Translations under genes and position numbers: made by a program
The notes under the pieces: generated by a model
The model's database searches: none
Seen by the model: only the letters and a program-made list of their open reading frames with translations
What the model was told of the DNA's origin: nothing
In this document: one piece after another, positions 26,386-34,299 of the stretch
Numbering within the stretch: the first letter of the stretch is position 1
Layout: each line of letters opens with the position of its first letter
Assembly: GCA_041441915.1 (NCBI GenBank)
Contig: JASDRS010000022.1
Location: forward strand, 62,001 to 126,000
Direction of reading: 5' to 3'
Length of the DNA stretch: 64,000 nucleotides
DNA from: UBA10365 sp041441915
GTDB lineage: Bacteria > Pseudomonadota > Alphaproteobacteria > Rhodobacterales > Rhodobacteraceae

Positions 26386-28008
26386 CTACTTTTCGGTTGG
26401 GAAGGCGGGCTTCAAAATAAAATCCACGGCCCGTTCTGCAATCATTAGGACAGCCGCATTTATATTACCGTTCGGCAGATCTGGCATGACGGATGCATCA
26501 ACAATGCGCAAACCCTTAACACCTATAACCGTGAGATCAGGAGCCACTACACTGCGTGGATCGTTATCATCCCCCATGCGGCAAGTTCCGGCAGGGTGAT
26601 GAACAGTTATGGCTGTCTGGCGGATATACTCATCAATATCCTCGATCGTTGTGCAATTTTCTCCTGGCGACACCTCCGACTTGACGAAGGGCGCCATACG
26701 AGGCGATTCGCCTAGGCCTCGAGCAATTTGGAAGGCTTCCCGGATTACTTGCCAATCATGGTCATTAGAAAGAAAATTCTGCTGAATTAGCGGCTTCTCC
26801 AGCGGGTCTGCAGAGCGCAGATTGACCTCACCTCGCGCCTCAGGCCGCGTTAGGACTAGGCGGATGGCAAAACCATCCGCGAAAGGCTGCTTGAATGGCT
26901 TCATATAAGGCCAAGACGCCAGCGGCGCCGCCGTGAACAAAATCTGAATGTCGGGCACATCCGTCGCCAAAGAGCTACGCAAGAATGCGGTAATTCCGCC
27001 AGGAACGTCAGCAGAAAAGCCCTTCCCCATCAGGTAGGTCTTTAGCAAATCCGGTAATATTCGATCATAGCGCATCATCGCGTGGAATGGGCCTGTGCCG
27101 TCCCGGTGGTACATTAAAATAATCGATACATGATCCTGCAGGTTACAACCGACGGCTGGCAGGTGAACCAGGGCGTCAATCCCGTGCTGTGCTAATTTCT
27201 CTTTATCTCCAATACCTGAAACCATCAATAATTGCGGCGTATTAATTACACCAGCGGTTAAAATAACTTCCTTCGTTGCGGACACTTCGATCGACGCGCC
27301 AGACTTTCTATATTGCACACCGGTGGCACGCCCCCCCTCCATCAATATACGCTCGGCATGTGCACCAGTAATCACTATTAAGTTCCTACGTTTCAGTGCT
27401 GGGCGCAAATACGCGCTTGCTGTGCTAGCCCGTCGACCCTTACTGATTGTCATCTGCAGTCGGCCAAACCCTTCTTGGTTTAAGCCATTGTAATCATCGG
27501 TCCACTTATAACCAGCCTCCTGCCCAGCAGCGCAGAAAGCATCCACAAGCGCGTCTTTGTACTGGCAGAACTGCGTACCAACTGGTCCCTCTCCACCACG
27601 CCACTCATCCTCGCCCCCACTCCAGCTCTCATGTTTTTTGAAATAGGGCATCACGGCCTTAGCGTTCCAGTTTTTTAACCCTGGTTCGGCGGCCCAGCGA
27701 TCATAATCACCCCGGTTTCCATGCACATAGGCCATCGCATTTGTAGACGAGCAACCGCCTATCACTCGACCCCTGGCGCACTCCACGGAGCGGCCGCCCA
27801 CAGATGCTTCCGGTTCACAGTAATAGCCCCAGTCGTGACGCCGCTCTTTAAATATCACTCCCCATCCAAGAGGTATATGTATCAATGGGTCGCGATCCCA
27901 TTTTCCGGCCTCGAGCAGAAGAACTCGCGCGTTTCCATCGGCGCTAAGCCGGTCGGCCAGAACACAGCCAGCCGAACCAGCCCCCACAATGATGTAATCA
28001 AATTCCAA
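26386..28008 (-). CDS. GMC-family FAD oxidoreductase, candidate 4-pyridoxate dehydrogenase or pyridoxine 4-oxidase
   Basis: A 540-residue flavoprotein of the glucose-methanol-choline family. It shows the FAD loop DYIIVGAGSAGCVLADRLS, GRVIGGCSSTNAMAYVHG, SGIGDKEKL, LQDHV and the C-terminal HHPAGTCRMG with the active-site His. In M. loti two steps of B6 degradation use GMC-type enzymes: pyridoxine 4-oxidase, and (as I remember) the membrane-associated 4-pyridoxate dehydrogenase that makes the substrate of the dehydrogenase encoded at 21691. Both fit here. It is divergent from the GntR gene, the usual layout for a regulated catabolic promoter. Confidence 0.8.
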   Translation of the reverse strand: MEFDYIIVGAGSAGCVLADRLSADGNARVLLLEAGKWDRDPLIHIPLGWGVIFKERRHDWGYYCEPEASVGGRSVECARGRVIGGCSSTNAMAYVHGNRGDYDRWAAEPGLKNWNAKAVMPYFKKHESWSGGEDEWRGGEGPVGTQFCQYKDALVDAFCAAGQEAGYKWTDDYNGLNQEGFGRLQMTISKGRRASTASAYLRPALKRRNLIVITGAHAERILMEGGRATGVQYRKSGASIEVSATKEVILTAGVINTPQLLMVSGIGDKEKLAQHGIDALVHLPAVGCNLQDHVSIILMYHRDGTGPFHAMMRYDRILPDLLKTYLMGKGFSADVPGGITAFLRSSLATDVPDIQILFTAAPLASWPYMKPFKQPFADGFAIRLVLTRPEARGEVNLRSADPLEKPLIQQNFLSNDHDWQVIREAFQIARGLGESPRMAPFVKSEVSPGENCTTIEDIDEYIRQTAITVHHPAGTCRMGDDNDPRSVVAPDLTVIGVKGLRIVDASVMPDLPNGNINAAVLMIAERAVDFILKPAFPTEK

Positions 28009-28142
28009 GCTTTAGTACTCCCAGTGAACAAATTTAAAAGCCAGCGAATCCGCGCTTAATTTTTAACATCCTAAATCAGTCGACCATTTGCAAACCATTA
28101 ATGTCAATGGCCTTGATCTGAGCGAACCAGATTGCTAGTATG

Positions 28143-28154
28143 AGCATTAATGCT
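28143..28154. promoter_or_regulatory. Candidate operator palindrome between GMC and GntR genes
   Basis: AGCATTAATGCT is a perfect 12-base palindrome in the divergent promoter region. It overlaps the first possible start codon (28150) of the regulator, which argues that translation really begins further in, or that the regulator is autoregulated. Confidence 0.35.
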
Positions 28155-28923
28155 AAGCGGAACTATTGATCTATCCAGCCAAACCAATTCAAAGTCGAAA
28201 CGAATTAAACAGGGCATTAAATTGACAAAAGATTTACCGACCGAAAATATAGAATTTTCTAAAGATATGTCTCCTATGGCACTCAAGTATCTTCTTCTGA
28301 AAATGAGTGGATCAAATCAGGATCTACCCTCTGAACGGCAGTTGGCGAGTCAAACAAATGTGCCAAGATCGCGGTTGCGGAGGATATTAGCAGAACTCAG
28401 GGCCGAGGGAGAATTGCCGGCTGCGCAGGTTGGACGGAAGTCCACACGCTTGGAGAATTCCGATATTGACGAGCTCGTGCGCGTCGCCAATCCAAGTGAT
28501 GTGATTGAACTCCGAATGATGTTAGAGCCTCAGTTTGCACGACTAGCGGCAATCAGGGCATCAACTAATGAGATTAACCGTATTAAACGCTCCGCGGTCT
28601 CCCGAAATGAAGACGGCTACGGCGCCGCTGACCTTGCCTTCCACAGAGAGGTGGCACAATCATCCCGCAACCCATTGGCACAAGAAATTTACAACCTTTT
28701 GCGCAGAGTGGGCACTGATAGCCGCGTGCGCCTTGCTCAAACGGCGCCACCCTGTCCGAAGCGTAGAGCCATCCGAGACCAAGAACACCAATCAATAGCA
28801 GTAGCTATAGAAAATCGCGACCCTGACCGAGCTGAAGTTCTGATGCGCGCTCATCTCGTCAATGTACGCAAAGTGATCGAGCAGCGAATGGAGACCTTTG
28901 GTGCAACTGACACCAAACAGTAA
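28150..28923 (+). CDS. GntR-family transcriptional regulator (FadR subfamily), probable B6 island regulator
   Basis: Up to 257 residues. A winged helix (LPSERQLASQTNVPRSRLRRILAELRAEGEL) is followed by an FCD effector domain (VIELRMMLEPQFARLAA, DLAFHREVAQSSRNPLA, DQEHQSIAVAIENRDPDRAEVLMRAHL). The residues before about position 40 are not part of the fold, and a start at ATG 28267 is possible; no good ribosome binding site decides it. It is divergent from the GMC gene and nearest to the B6 island, so a B6 intermediate is the likely effector. That is inference. Confidence 0.85.
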   Translation: MLSGTIDLSSQTNSKSKRIKQGIKLTKDLPTENIEFSKDMSPMALKYLLLKMSGSNQDLPSERQLASQTNVPRSRLRRILAELRAEGELPAAQVGRKSTRLENSDIDELVRVANPSDVIELRMMLEPQFARLAAIRASTNEINRIKRSAVSRNEDGYGAADLAFHREVAQSSRNPLAQEIYNLLRRVGTDSRVRLAQTAPPCPKRRAIRDQEHQSIAVAIENRDPDRAEVLMRAHLVNVRKVIEQRMETFGATDTKQ

Positions 28924-29009
28924 GTGTGTTAATAGCCAAAATTCATTTTTTTTAGGCTTTATCACTGCTGCGCCTATAAGATGGACCGCGACGAAACAAC
29001 CCAAGTCCA

Positions 29010-29414
29010 ATGCACTCGTTCAAACTCATATTACTAGAAAAGCAAGGAGCCTTAATCTGTAAAGTTGGGGGAGCCGTCACTCAATATTTGATTAGCACAA
29101 ACTGGTGCAAGTGGGGCAAAAAATTATCCTTTCAAGCCTCCGAACTTTATCAACTGGCACCTTTTTATTGGAGAGAGCAAACCGCAGAAACCAAATTATT
29201 CATAAAAATTATTTTTGACAAAATAGTATCATTACCGACAAATCTGCCACAAGGGCTGACCCTAGAAGAATTTATCAGTTATAGTTGCCGGGTCTTAACC
29301 CCAGGCAAGCCAAATGATGCGGACGTTCAAATCAAGACTAAAGCATACCATTTTGTTCGAAGTGGTGGCACTGTTTCTTATTTTGCCATTGGGAAGCGTC
29401 ATATTTCACATTGA
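29010..29414 (+). CDS. Hypothetical protein, doubtful
   Basis: A 134-codon frame that runs 101 bases into the PACE gene in another frame. No domain is recognised. The interior (about residues 30-100, WGKKLSFQASELYQLAPFYW) has a protein-like composition, but the tail lies wholly within PACE coding sequence. It could be a small gene that has lost its end, or chance. Confidence 0.25.
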   Translation: MHSFKLILLEKQGALICKVGGAVTQYLISTNWCKWGKKLSFQASELYQLAPFYWREQTAETKLFIKIIFDKIVSLPTNLPQGLTLEEFISYSCRVLTPGKPNDADVQIKTKAYHFVRSGGTVSYFAIGKRHISH

Positions 29415-29739
29415 TCCATGGGACTTTGGACATGTGGCGGTTTTTGCGACAGCATTTGCCATGATTTGGAATTACTTTTACAATGTCTGTTTTGACCACT
29501 TTATGATGTTAGCATTCAGCAATCTTGAAAAAACCATCCTCATCCGAATTGGCCATTCGATATTATTTGAACTTGGCCTCCTGGTCGTTTTGGCACCGAT
29601 GATAGCATGGTATCTAGGCATCAGCTTGCTGGCCGCGGTCTTTATGGATGTGGCTTTTTCGGTTTTTTACATAGTTTATGCATTTTTCTTTAACTGGTGT
29701 TACGATACACTAAGTACAACTAAAAAAGGGCAAAATTAA
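29314..29739 (+). CDS. PACE-family (BTP domain) proton-coupled efflux transporter
   Basis: A 141-residue inner membrane protein made of two repeats, each a pair of helices: RLKHTILFEVVALFLILPLG with AMIWNYFYNVCFDHF, and RIGHSILFELGLLVVLAPM with FSVFYIVYAFFFNWCYD. The paired motifs R.xH..LFE and WN..YN..FD are the signature of the bacterial transmembrane pair family that includes Acinetobacter AceI. Members export biocides such as chlorhexidine and short-chain diamines; the latter is notable beside a polyamine-type importer. Confidence 0.88.
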   Translation: MMRTFKSRLKHTILFEVVALFLILPLGSVIFHIDPWDFGHVAVFATAFAMIWNYFYNVCFDHFMMLAFSNLEKTILIRIGHSILFELGLLVVLAPMIAWYLGISLLAAVFMDVAFSVFYIVYAFFFNWCYDTLSTTKKGQN

Positions 29740-29904
29740 CCCACAAAGGCCCGCTGTCGTTTATTTCAAACCGTGGCCAATATGATAATATGTATTGTTA
29801 TTTTAATATTTAGAAATAATGTTTTGCAATAGTAATAGTGCCCTGGGCTACCGCCCGCCGGCTCCAGAATCCATCATCGCGATGGACCAAAGGCCGATCA
29901 TGCA

Positions 29905-30270
29905 CTAACATTCAACATGGACCAGTCCAGGGGGGCCTATCACTATCAGGCCGTAGATTTTTTTAAATTCATTTTCTGCCTGTAAGCTAATGGTCCGCAC
30001 CTCTGCAAGTGCATCATTTGCATTTTCGTCTGCATATGGCCTCGTGATCGCCTGATGTTCTTTTGAGAGACCGGTCCAAATAGAGCCTGGGCCGCTGTTG
30101 GGATTTTGCCTTAACTCCATCAAGAACTTGTCATGATATTCTTTGGGAAGTAATAAGATTACTTTACCCCATGCTTCAGTAGCTGGTGTACTGTATTCAA
30201 TAATTAGTTTTGCATTTCCAGCTCTAACTAAGGCGTTGCAAAAAGGCGGGGTCCATATACGTCCACACAT
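29905..30270 (-). CDS. Hypothetical protein downstream of the amine operon
   Basis: A 121-residue frame that starts 15 bases after the cupin stop at 30286, on the same strand, so it may be the last gene of the operon. The sequence (KVILLLPKEYHDKFLMELRQNP, then ALAEVRTISLQAENEFKKIYG) has protein-like character with a helical C-terminal half. No family is recognised. Confidence 0.4.
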   Translation of the reverse strand: MCGRIWTPPFCNALVRAGNAKLIIEYSTPATEAWGKVILLLPKEYHDKFLMELRQNPNSGPGSIWTGLSKEHQAITRPYADENANDALAEVRTISLQAENEFKKIYGLIVIGPPGLVHVEC

Positions 30271-30285
30271 GACATTGACTGCATT

Positions 30286-30660
30286 TCAACAATCTTTCGA
30301 AGGAACGGCATTCAAGATGAAAAACACCTTTCGCACATAGCTGAGGTTTTCCCATGTACCGTCAAATCCAGCTGCAACAACGAAGCTGTCATTCGGGCCA
30401 AAGATCTTCGTGCGCCCACTGGCATCCGTCAAACGCACCTCCCCTTCTAGGATGTGGCACATCTCGTCGAAATCACAGACGCATCTCTCTAAATGTGGCC
30501 CAGCCTCCCAAATACCGCTGACCGCTCGGCCACTTGCATCTGTAAAGCACCGCCAGCTTTTGCTGGAATAGGGTGTATCGACCAGAGCGGGATCATCTAT
30601 GCAAGTTAACGTCGGGTATGTGGCCGTTTCAAATGGGATAACAAAATCAGGGTTAGTCAT
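30286..30660 (-). CDS. Cupin_3 (DUF861) protein, third copy of the operon
   Basis: A 124-residue single cupin of the ureidoglycine aminohydrolase/EutQ-like class. It shows GIWEAGPHLERCVCDFDEMCHILEGEVRLTD and then GPNDSFVVAAGFDGTWENL. The D(E)x(C)HxLEG segment is shared with the two cupins at 36839 and 37194. It follows the FAD oxidase gene by nine bases. Members of this class sit in amine and ureide operons, but their reactions are mostly unknown. Confidence 0.85.
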   Translation of the reverse strand: MTNPDFVIPFETATYPTLTCIDDPALVDTPYSSKSWRCFTDASGRAVSGIWEAGPHLERCVCDFDEMCHILEGEVRLTDASGRTKIFGPNDSFVVAAGFDGTWENLSYVRKVFFILNAVPSKDC

Positions 30661-30669
30661 AGGAATCCT

Positions 30670-32058
30670 TTAGGAATCAAAGCCGATGCCAAGGGCATCC
30701 AAAAGTTTCAAGAAGCGGCTGCGTTCGCCGGTTGCGTCCTCAACGGCCAAACCATTTTGCGCCAGCTTCACCACTGCGCTGCGCATGGGTTCGGGAGGGA
30801 AAGGCACCGGAAGACGGCGTGGCATTTTCAGGCGCGTACGATCTGTTTCCAACGACCCAAGCCGGTCCAGCATCGTCAGTGCTGCAAACCTACTGGCTGT
30901 AACCCCTTGCCCCGTGAATCCCATTGCGTAGGCTACCTGCTCGCGATGCGCTGTGCCTGAAAAGAACGTCGTGCGGGCAGAGGTGTCGATGATACCACCC
31001 CACTTAAAATCAAACTGAACATCGACCAAAGACGGAAACGCCACAGCAAATTGCTCAGCCAAAAGCGCAAAGCTTTCAGGTCGCTGCAACAGCGCATCAC
31101 TGCGATCACTCCCATAATGATAGATCGCATCAAAGCCCGCCCACAGCATTCGATTGTCGGCGGTTTTACGAGAATAGTGAAACTGGTTACCGCTGTCCGA
31201 GACGCCATAGCGCCCCACCCATCCGATGCTGGCCCATTGCGCGTTGCTCAGCGGTTCGGTCACTAGAGAGTAGTCATAAATCGGGATAAACGAGAGGCTC
31301 AGGCGCTTCAATAGAGGCTTGGCAGAGTTGGTGGCTAAAATAACCTGCTTGGCTCGGATGTAGGCGTTTGGCGTTTGCAGCCGCATCAATTCAGCGTCTC
31401 GTGTCAACGATGTGACGGACGTATTTTCAAAAATCACCACCCCCTGTGCAAGGCAAACGCGGCGCAACTCGGACACCATTTTTGCTGGATTTACAAGGCC
31501 ATAGGACGACTCAAACAGGCCCGCGCTGTAGATGGGGCTGTCCAGTTTTTCCTTCAGCGCATCGCCCACCAACAGCTCATATGGAATGCCAAACCGCGCG
31601 TAGTTCCGCGCCATGCTGTGTAGGCCGTCGATCTGCCACGGGGTCGCCGCAACGTTCAATTTACCGTCTTGCGCAAATTCAGCCTGCATTTCGTATCGAT
31701 CGATATCTTTCGCGTAACCGTCAAAGTTTTCTTGCCCCAAACGGATCAGCGTTTCCGCTTCACTTGAGTGACGCGTTAAGGCGTTAGAAACTCCATGCGA
31801 GATTGACGGCGCACAAAACCCACCACTACGCCCGCTGGCGTCTTGGCCGCACCGCTTGCCCTCAAGCACAACAATTGTCGCATCAGGGTGGTGTTCGCGG
31901 GCCTTAAGCGCACTCCACAACCCTGTAAATCCACCGCCCACTATGGCTAAATCACAGGTCGTGTCATGGATTGCTGGCGCACAGGGCGCGGTCTTCGGGA
32001 CCGTAGTGAACCAGAATGGATTTGGTTCGGCTTCAGCAAGTTTCGCGTCTATGCTCAT
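30670..32058 (-). CDS. FAD-dependent amine oxidase-like protein (DAO/PuuB family)
   Basis: A 462-residue flavoprotein. An unusual N-terminal tail (NPFWFTTVPKTAPC) is the type found in gamma-glutamylputrescine oxidases. The FAD loop CDLAIVGGGFTGLWSALKA follows, then GRSGGFCAPSISHGVSN, and a C-terminal DAO motif GFTGQGVTASRFAALTM. PuuB-like enzymes oxidise the free amino group of a polyamine whose other end is masked by glutamate. Here no glutamate ligase gene is present, but glycosyltransferase genes are. The ATG overlaps the preceding stop by four bases. Confidence 0.88.
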   Translation of the reverse strand: MSIDAKLAEAEPNPFWFTTVPKTAPCAPAIHDTTCDLAIVGGGFTGLWSALKAREHHPDATIVVLEGKRCGQDASGRSGGFCAPSISHGVSNALTRHSSEAETLIRLGQENFDGYAKDIDRYEMQAEFAQDGKLNVAATPWQIDGLHSMARNYARFGIPYELLVGDALKEKLDSPIYSAGLFESSYGLVNPAKMVSELRRVCLAQGVVIFENTSVTSLTRDAELMRLQTPNAYIRAKQVILATNSAKPLLKRLSLSFIPIYDYSLVTEPLSNAQWASIGWVGRYGVSDSGNQFHYSRKTADNRMLWAGFDAIYHYGSDRSDALLQRPESFALLAEQFAVAFPSLVDVQFDFKWGGIIDTSARTTFFSGTAHREQVAYAMGFTGQGVTASRFAALTMLDRLGSLETDRTRLKMPRRLPVPFPPEPMRSAVVKLAQNGLAVEDATGERSRFLKLLDALGIGFDS

Positions 32059-32786
32059 GCCACAGCCTCGGCTAATTTTTGTTCCAAGACCTGCAACTCA
32101 GTTTGGGAGTTCAAGCCCGTGACCTCATCCTCGGCCGAATCTGCAGTGGCAATGCGATGTCCTTGCGTGCGCGCCAAATGCACGATGTCAGTCAGATAAT
32201 ACTCGCCTTTTCTGTTGTCGTTACCAACAGCGACAAGCAACGGCCAAAGCAGGTCAGAACGCACCCCCATGATCCCCGAGTTACAAAACCCAATTTCACG
32301 TTGCGCCGTCGTTGCATCTGCATGTTCCACGATTACTTCAAGCCCAGCATCAGCGTTTGTGACAAGCCGACCATAGGTGCGCGTGTCTTGCGGATGGAAC
32401 CCCAGCACCGCAAGGCCATGATCGCTATCAACTGCCACGCAAAGCCGCCGCATCGTTGTGGTTTTAACCAAAGGCACATCGCCGTACAGCACTAAGACGG
32501 TACCGTTGAAGTCAGCCAAAGTTGTTTCAGCCATGCGCACGGCGTGTGCAGTGCCAAGCTGCGGTTCTTGTACCACCGTCGTCAGCCCCGGAAAAGCAGG
32601 CGCGATTTGATCACGCCCAGCCCCCACAACAACCACCCGCTTTGCTGCGCCTAAAGTGTCAAGCGTGTCGAGCAGATGACCCAGCAAAGGTCGCCCCGCA
32701 AGGGGATGCAGCACTTTGTGCAGGCCCGATCCCATACGCGTGCCCTTACCAGCGGCCAACACCACGGCTGCAATAGGCATGCTCAT
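32055..32786 (-). CDS. GlmU/MurU-like sugar-1-phosphate nucleotidyltransferase
   Basis: About 243 residues of a single Rossmann nucleotidyltransferase domain: AAVVLAAGKGTRMGSGLHKVLHPLAGRPLL (the GlmU uridyltransferase loop), VVQEPQLGTAHAV, VLYGDVPLV with the metal-binding Asp, and EYYLTDIVHLA. The C-terminal left-handed beta-helix of GlmU is missing, so this makes an NDP-sugar only. The start is taken just before the first strand; a start ten codons earlier is possible and overlaps the aldehyde dehydrogenase. With the kinase at 35817 it forms a complete sugar-activation pair. Confidence 0.85.
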   Translation of the reverse strand: MSMPIAAVVLAAGKGTRMGSGLHKVLHPLAGRPLLGHLLDTLDTLGAAKRVVVVGAGRDQIAPAFPGLTTVVQEPQLGTAHAVRMAETTLADFNGTVLVLYGDVPLVKTTTMRRLCVAVDSDHGLAVLGFHPQDTRTYGRLVTNADAGLEVIVEHADATTAQREIGFCNSGIMGVRSDLLWPLLVAVGNDNRKGEYYLTDIVHLARTQGHRIATADSAEDEVTGLNSQTELQVLEQKLAEAVA

Positions 32787-32806
32787 GGTGCGTCGTGTCC
32801 CAAATA

Positions 32807-34273
32807 CTAACCCCATCTTTGGCTGTTGTCATAGCGGGTGATTTGTTTGGTTTCACGAAAGCCTAGAAAGCCAGCGGTGCCCAGCTCACGACCAATGCCA
32901 GACGACTTGTAACCGCCCCACGGCACTTGGGTGAAGGTAGGTTGTGAGCAGTTGATCCAGATGATTCCTGCTCGCAATTTCCCAGCAACCCTCTCACAGC
33001 GTTCACGATCGTCAGACATGACCGCCCCTGCCAAACCGTAGGGGCTGTCATTGGCGAGTTGCAAGGCCTCGGATTCGGTGTCGAAGGGATTGACGCAAAC
33101 AACAGGACCAAAGACCTCTTCGCGCCAAACTGCCGCTTCAGTTGGGACTTCGGAGAATATTGTTGGTGCGATGTAATACCCAGTGTCCATACCCTCAGGG
33201 CGCCCACCGCCTGTGACCAACCGTGCGCCAGACGCCTTGGCGACTTCGACCGCGGCCATGACCTTGTCGTATTGGGTTTTAGAAACCACTGGGCCAAGTT
33301 TGACACCAGGCATGTCGCCTGCCCCAATCGTGATCGCCTCAGTTGCCTCTTTCAGGCGGGCCATCAGCGCAGGGTACAAGCTGCGTTCCACTAAAACCCG
33401 TGAGGTTGCCGAACAGACCTCGCCCTTGTTCCAGAACACCCCAAACAAGATCCATTCAACCACTTTCTCGATATCGCAATCGGCAAAGACGATGAACGGG
33501 GATTCCCCCCCCAGTTCAAGTGATATAGTATGAATACCTGCTGCTGCGGCTGTCATGACCTTGCGCCCCGTAAGAACCGATCTGGTGAAGGCCAGCTTGT
33601 CCACCAAAGGATGGTCCGTCAGGGGTGCCCCCGCATCGGGACCAGTGCCTGTGACAAGGTTGAACACACCCATAGGAAGATCTGCCGCGTCAATTATTTC
33701 TGCCAGTATTGCGCAGCTAAGCGAGCAAAATTCCGACGGTTTCAGGACAATTGTGCAGCCCGCCGCAAGCGCAGGCGCGACTTTCCACACAGCCATCAGC
33801 AGCGGGAAATTCCACGGCGTGATTGCCCCAACAACACCTATTGGTTCAGTGCTGATTGTGCTGGAAAATGCATCATCTCCTAGATCAACCGCCTGCGCTC
33901 CTGCGGCCTCATGCGCCTCAACAAGGTCGACGTAGTAGTCGAAGACAAACGCCGCGTCGCCAACATCCCACTCAGAATCGGGCAAAGGTTTGCCGTTGTC
34001 ACGTGTCTCGAAAGCTGCAATTTCGGACATCCGCTGTGTGATGCCTTTGGCAATACGTCGCAGGGCGCCGGCGCGTTCAGACGCTGACATCTGTGGCCAA
34101 GGCCCATCGTCAAACGCACGGCGCGCGGCGCGAACAGCCAGATCGACGTCAGCGGCACCACCTGCTGCTACCTCAGCAAACGCCGCCTCAGTGGCAGGAT
34201 TGATCGCCGCAAAGCTACCGTTGGATACGGGAGCCACGAAGATCTTATCGATATAAAGCTTAGTTTTGTGCAT
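32807..34273 (-). CDS. NAD(P)-dependent aldehyde dehydrogenase (betaine/aminoaldehyde type)
   Basis: A 488-residue ALDH superfamily enzyme. NAD-site motifs PWNFPLLMAVWKVAPALAAG and KPSEFCSL, the general base in LELGGESP, and the nucleophile Cys in NKGEVCSATSRVLVERS, which is the arrangement of betaine aldehyde and aminoaldehyde dehydrogenases. The ATG at 34273 is preferred over an upstream start because aggaga precedes it. It would oxidise the aldehyde released by the FAD oxidase. Confidence 0.92.
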   Translation of the reverse strand: MHKTKLYIDKIFVAPVSNGSFAAINPATEAAFAEVAAGGAADVDLAVRAARRAFDDGPWPQMSASERAGALRRIAKGITQRMSEIAAFETRDNGKPLPDSEWDVGDAAFVFDYYVDLVEAHEAAGAQAVDLGDDAFSSTISTEPIGVVGAITPWNFPLLMAVWKVAPALAAGCTIVLKPSEFCSLSCAILAEIIDAADLPMGVFNLVTGTGPDAGAPLTDHPLVDKLAFTRSVLTGRKVMTAAAAGIHTISLELGGESPFIVFADCDIEKVVEWILFGVFWNKGEVCSATSRVLVERSLYPALMARLKEATEAITIGAGDMPGVKLGPVVSKTQYDKVMAAVEVAKASGARLVTGGGRPEGMDTGYYIAPTIFSEVPTEAAVWREEVFGPVVCVNPFDTESEALQLANDSPYGLAGAVMSDDRERCERVAGKLRAGIIWINCSQPTFTQVPWGGYKSSGIGRELGTAGFLGFRETKQITRYDNSQRWG

Positions 34274-34299
34274 TTTGTGTCTCCTAACCAAAGCCGCGT

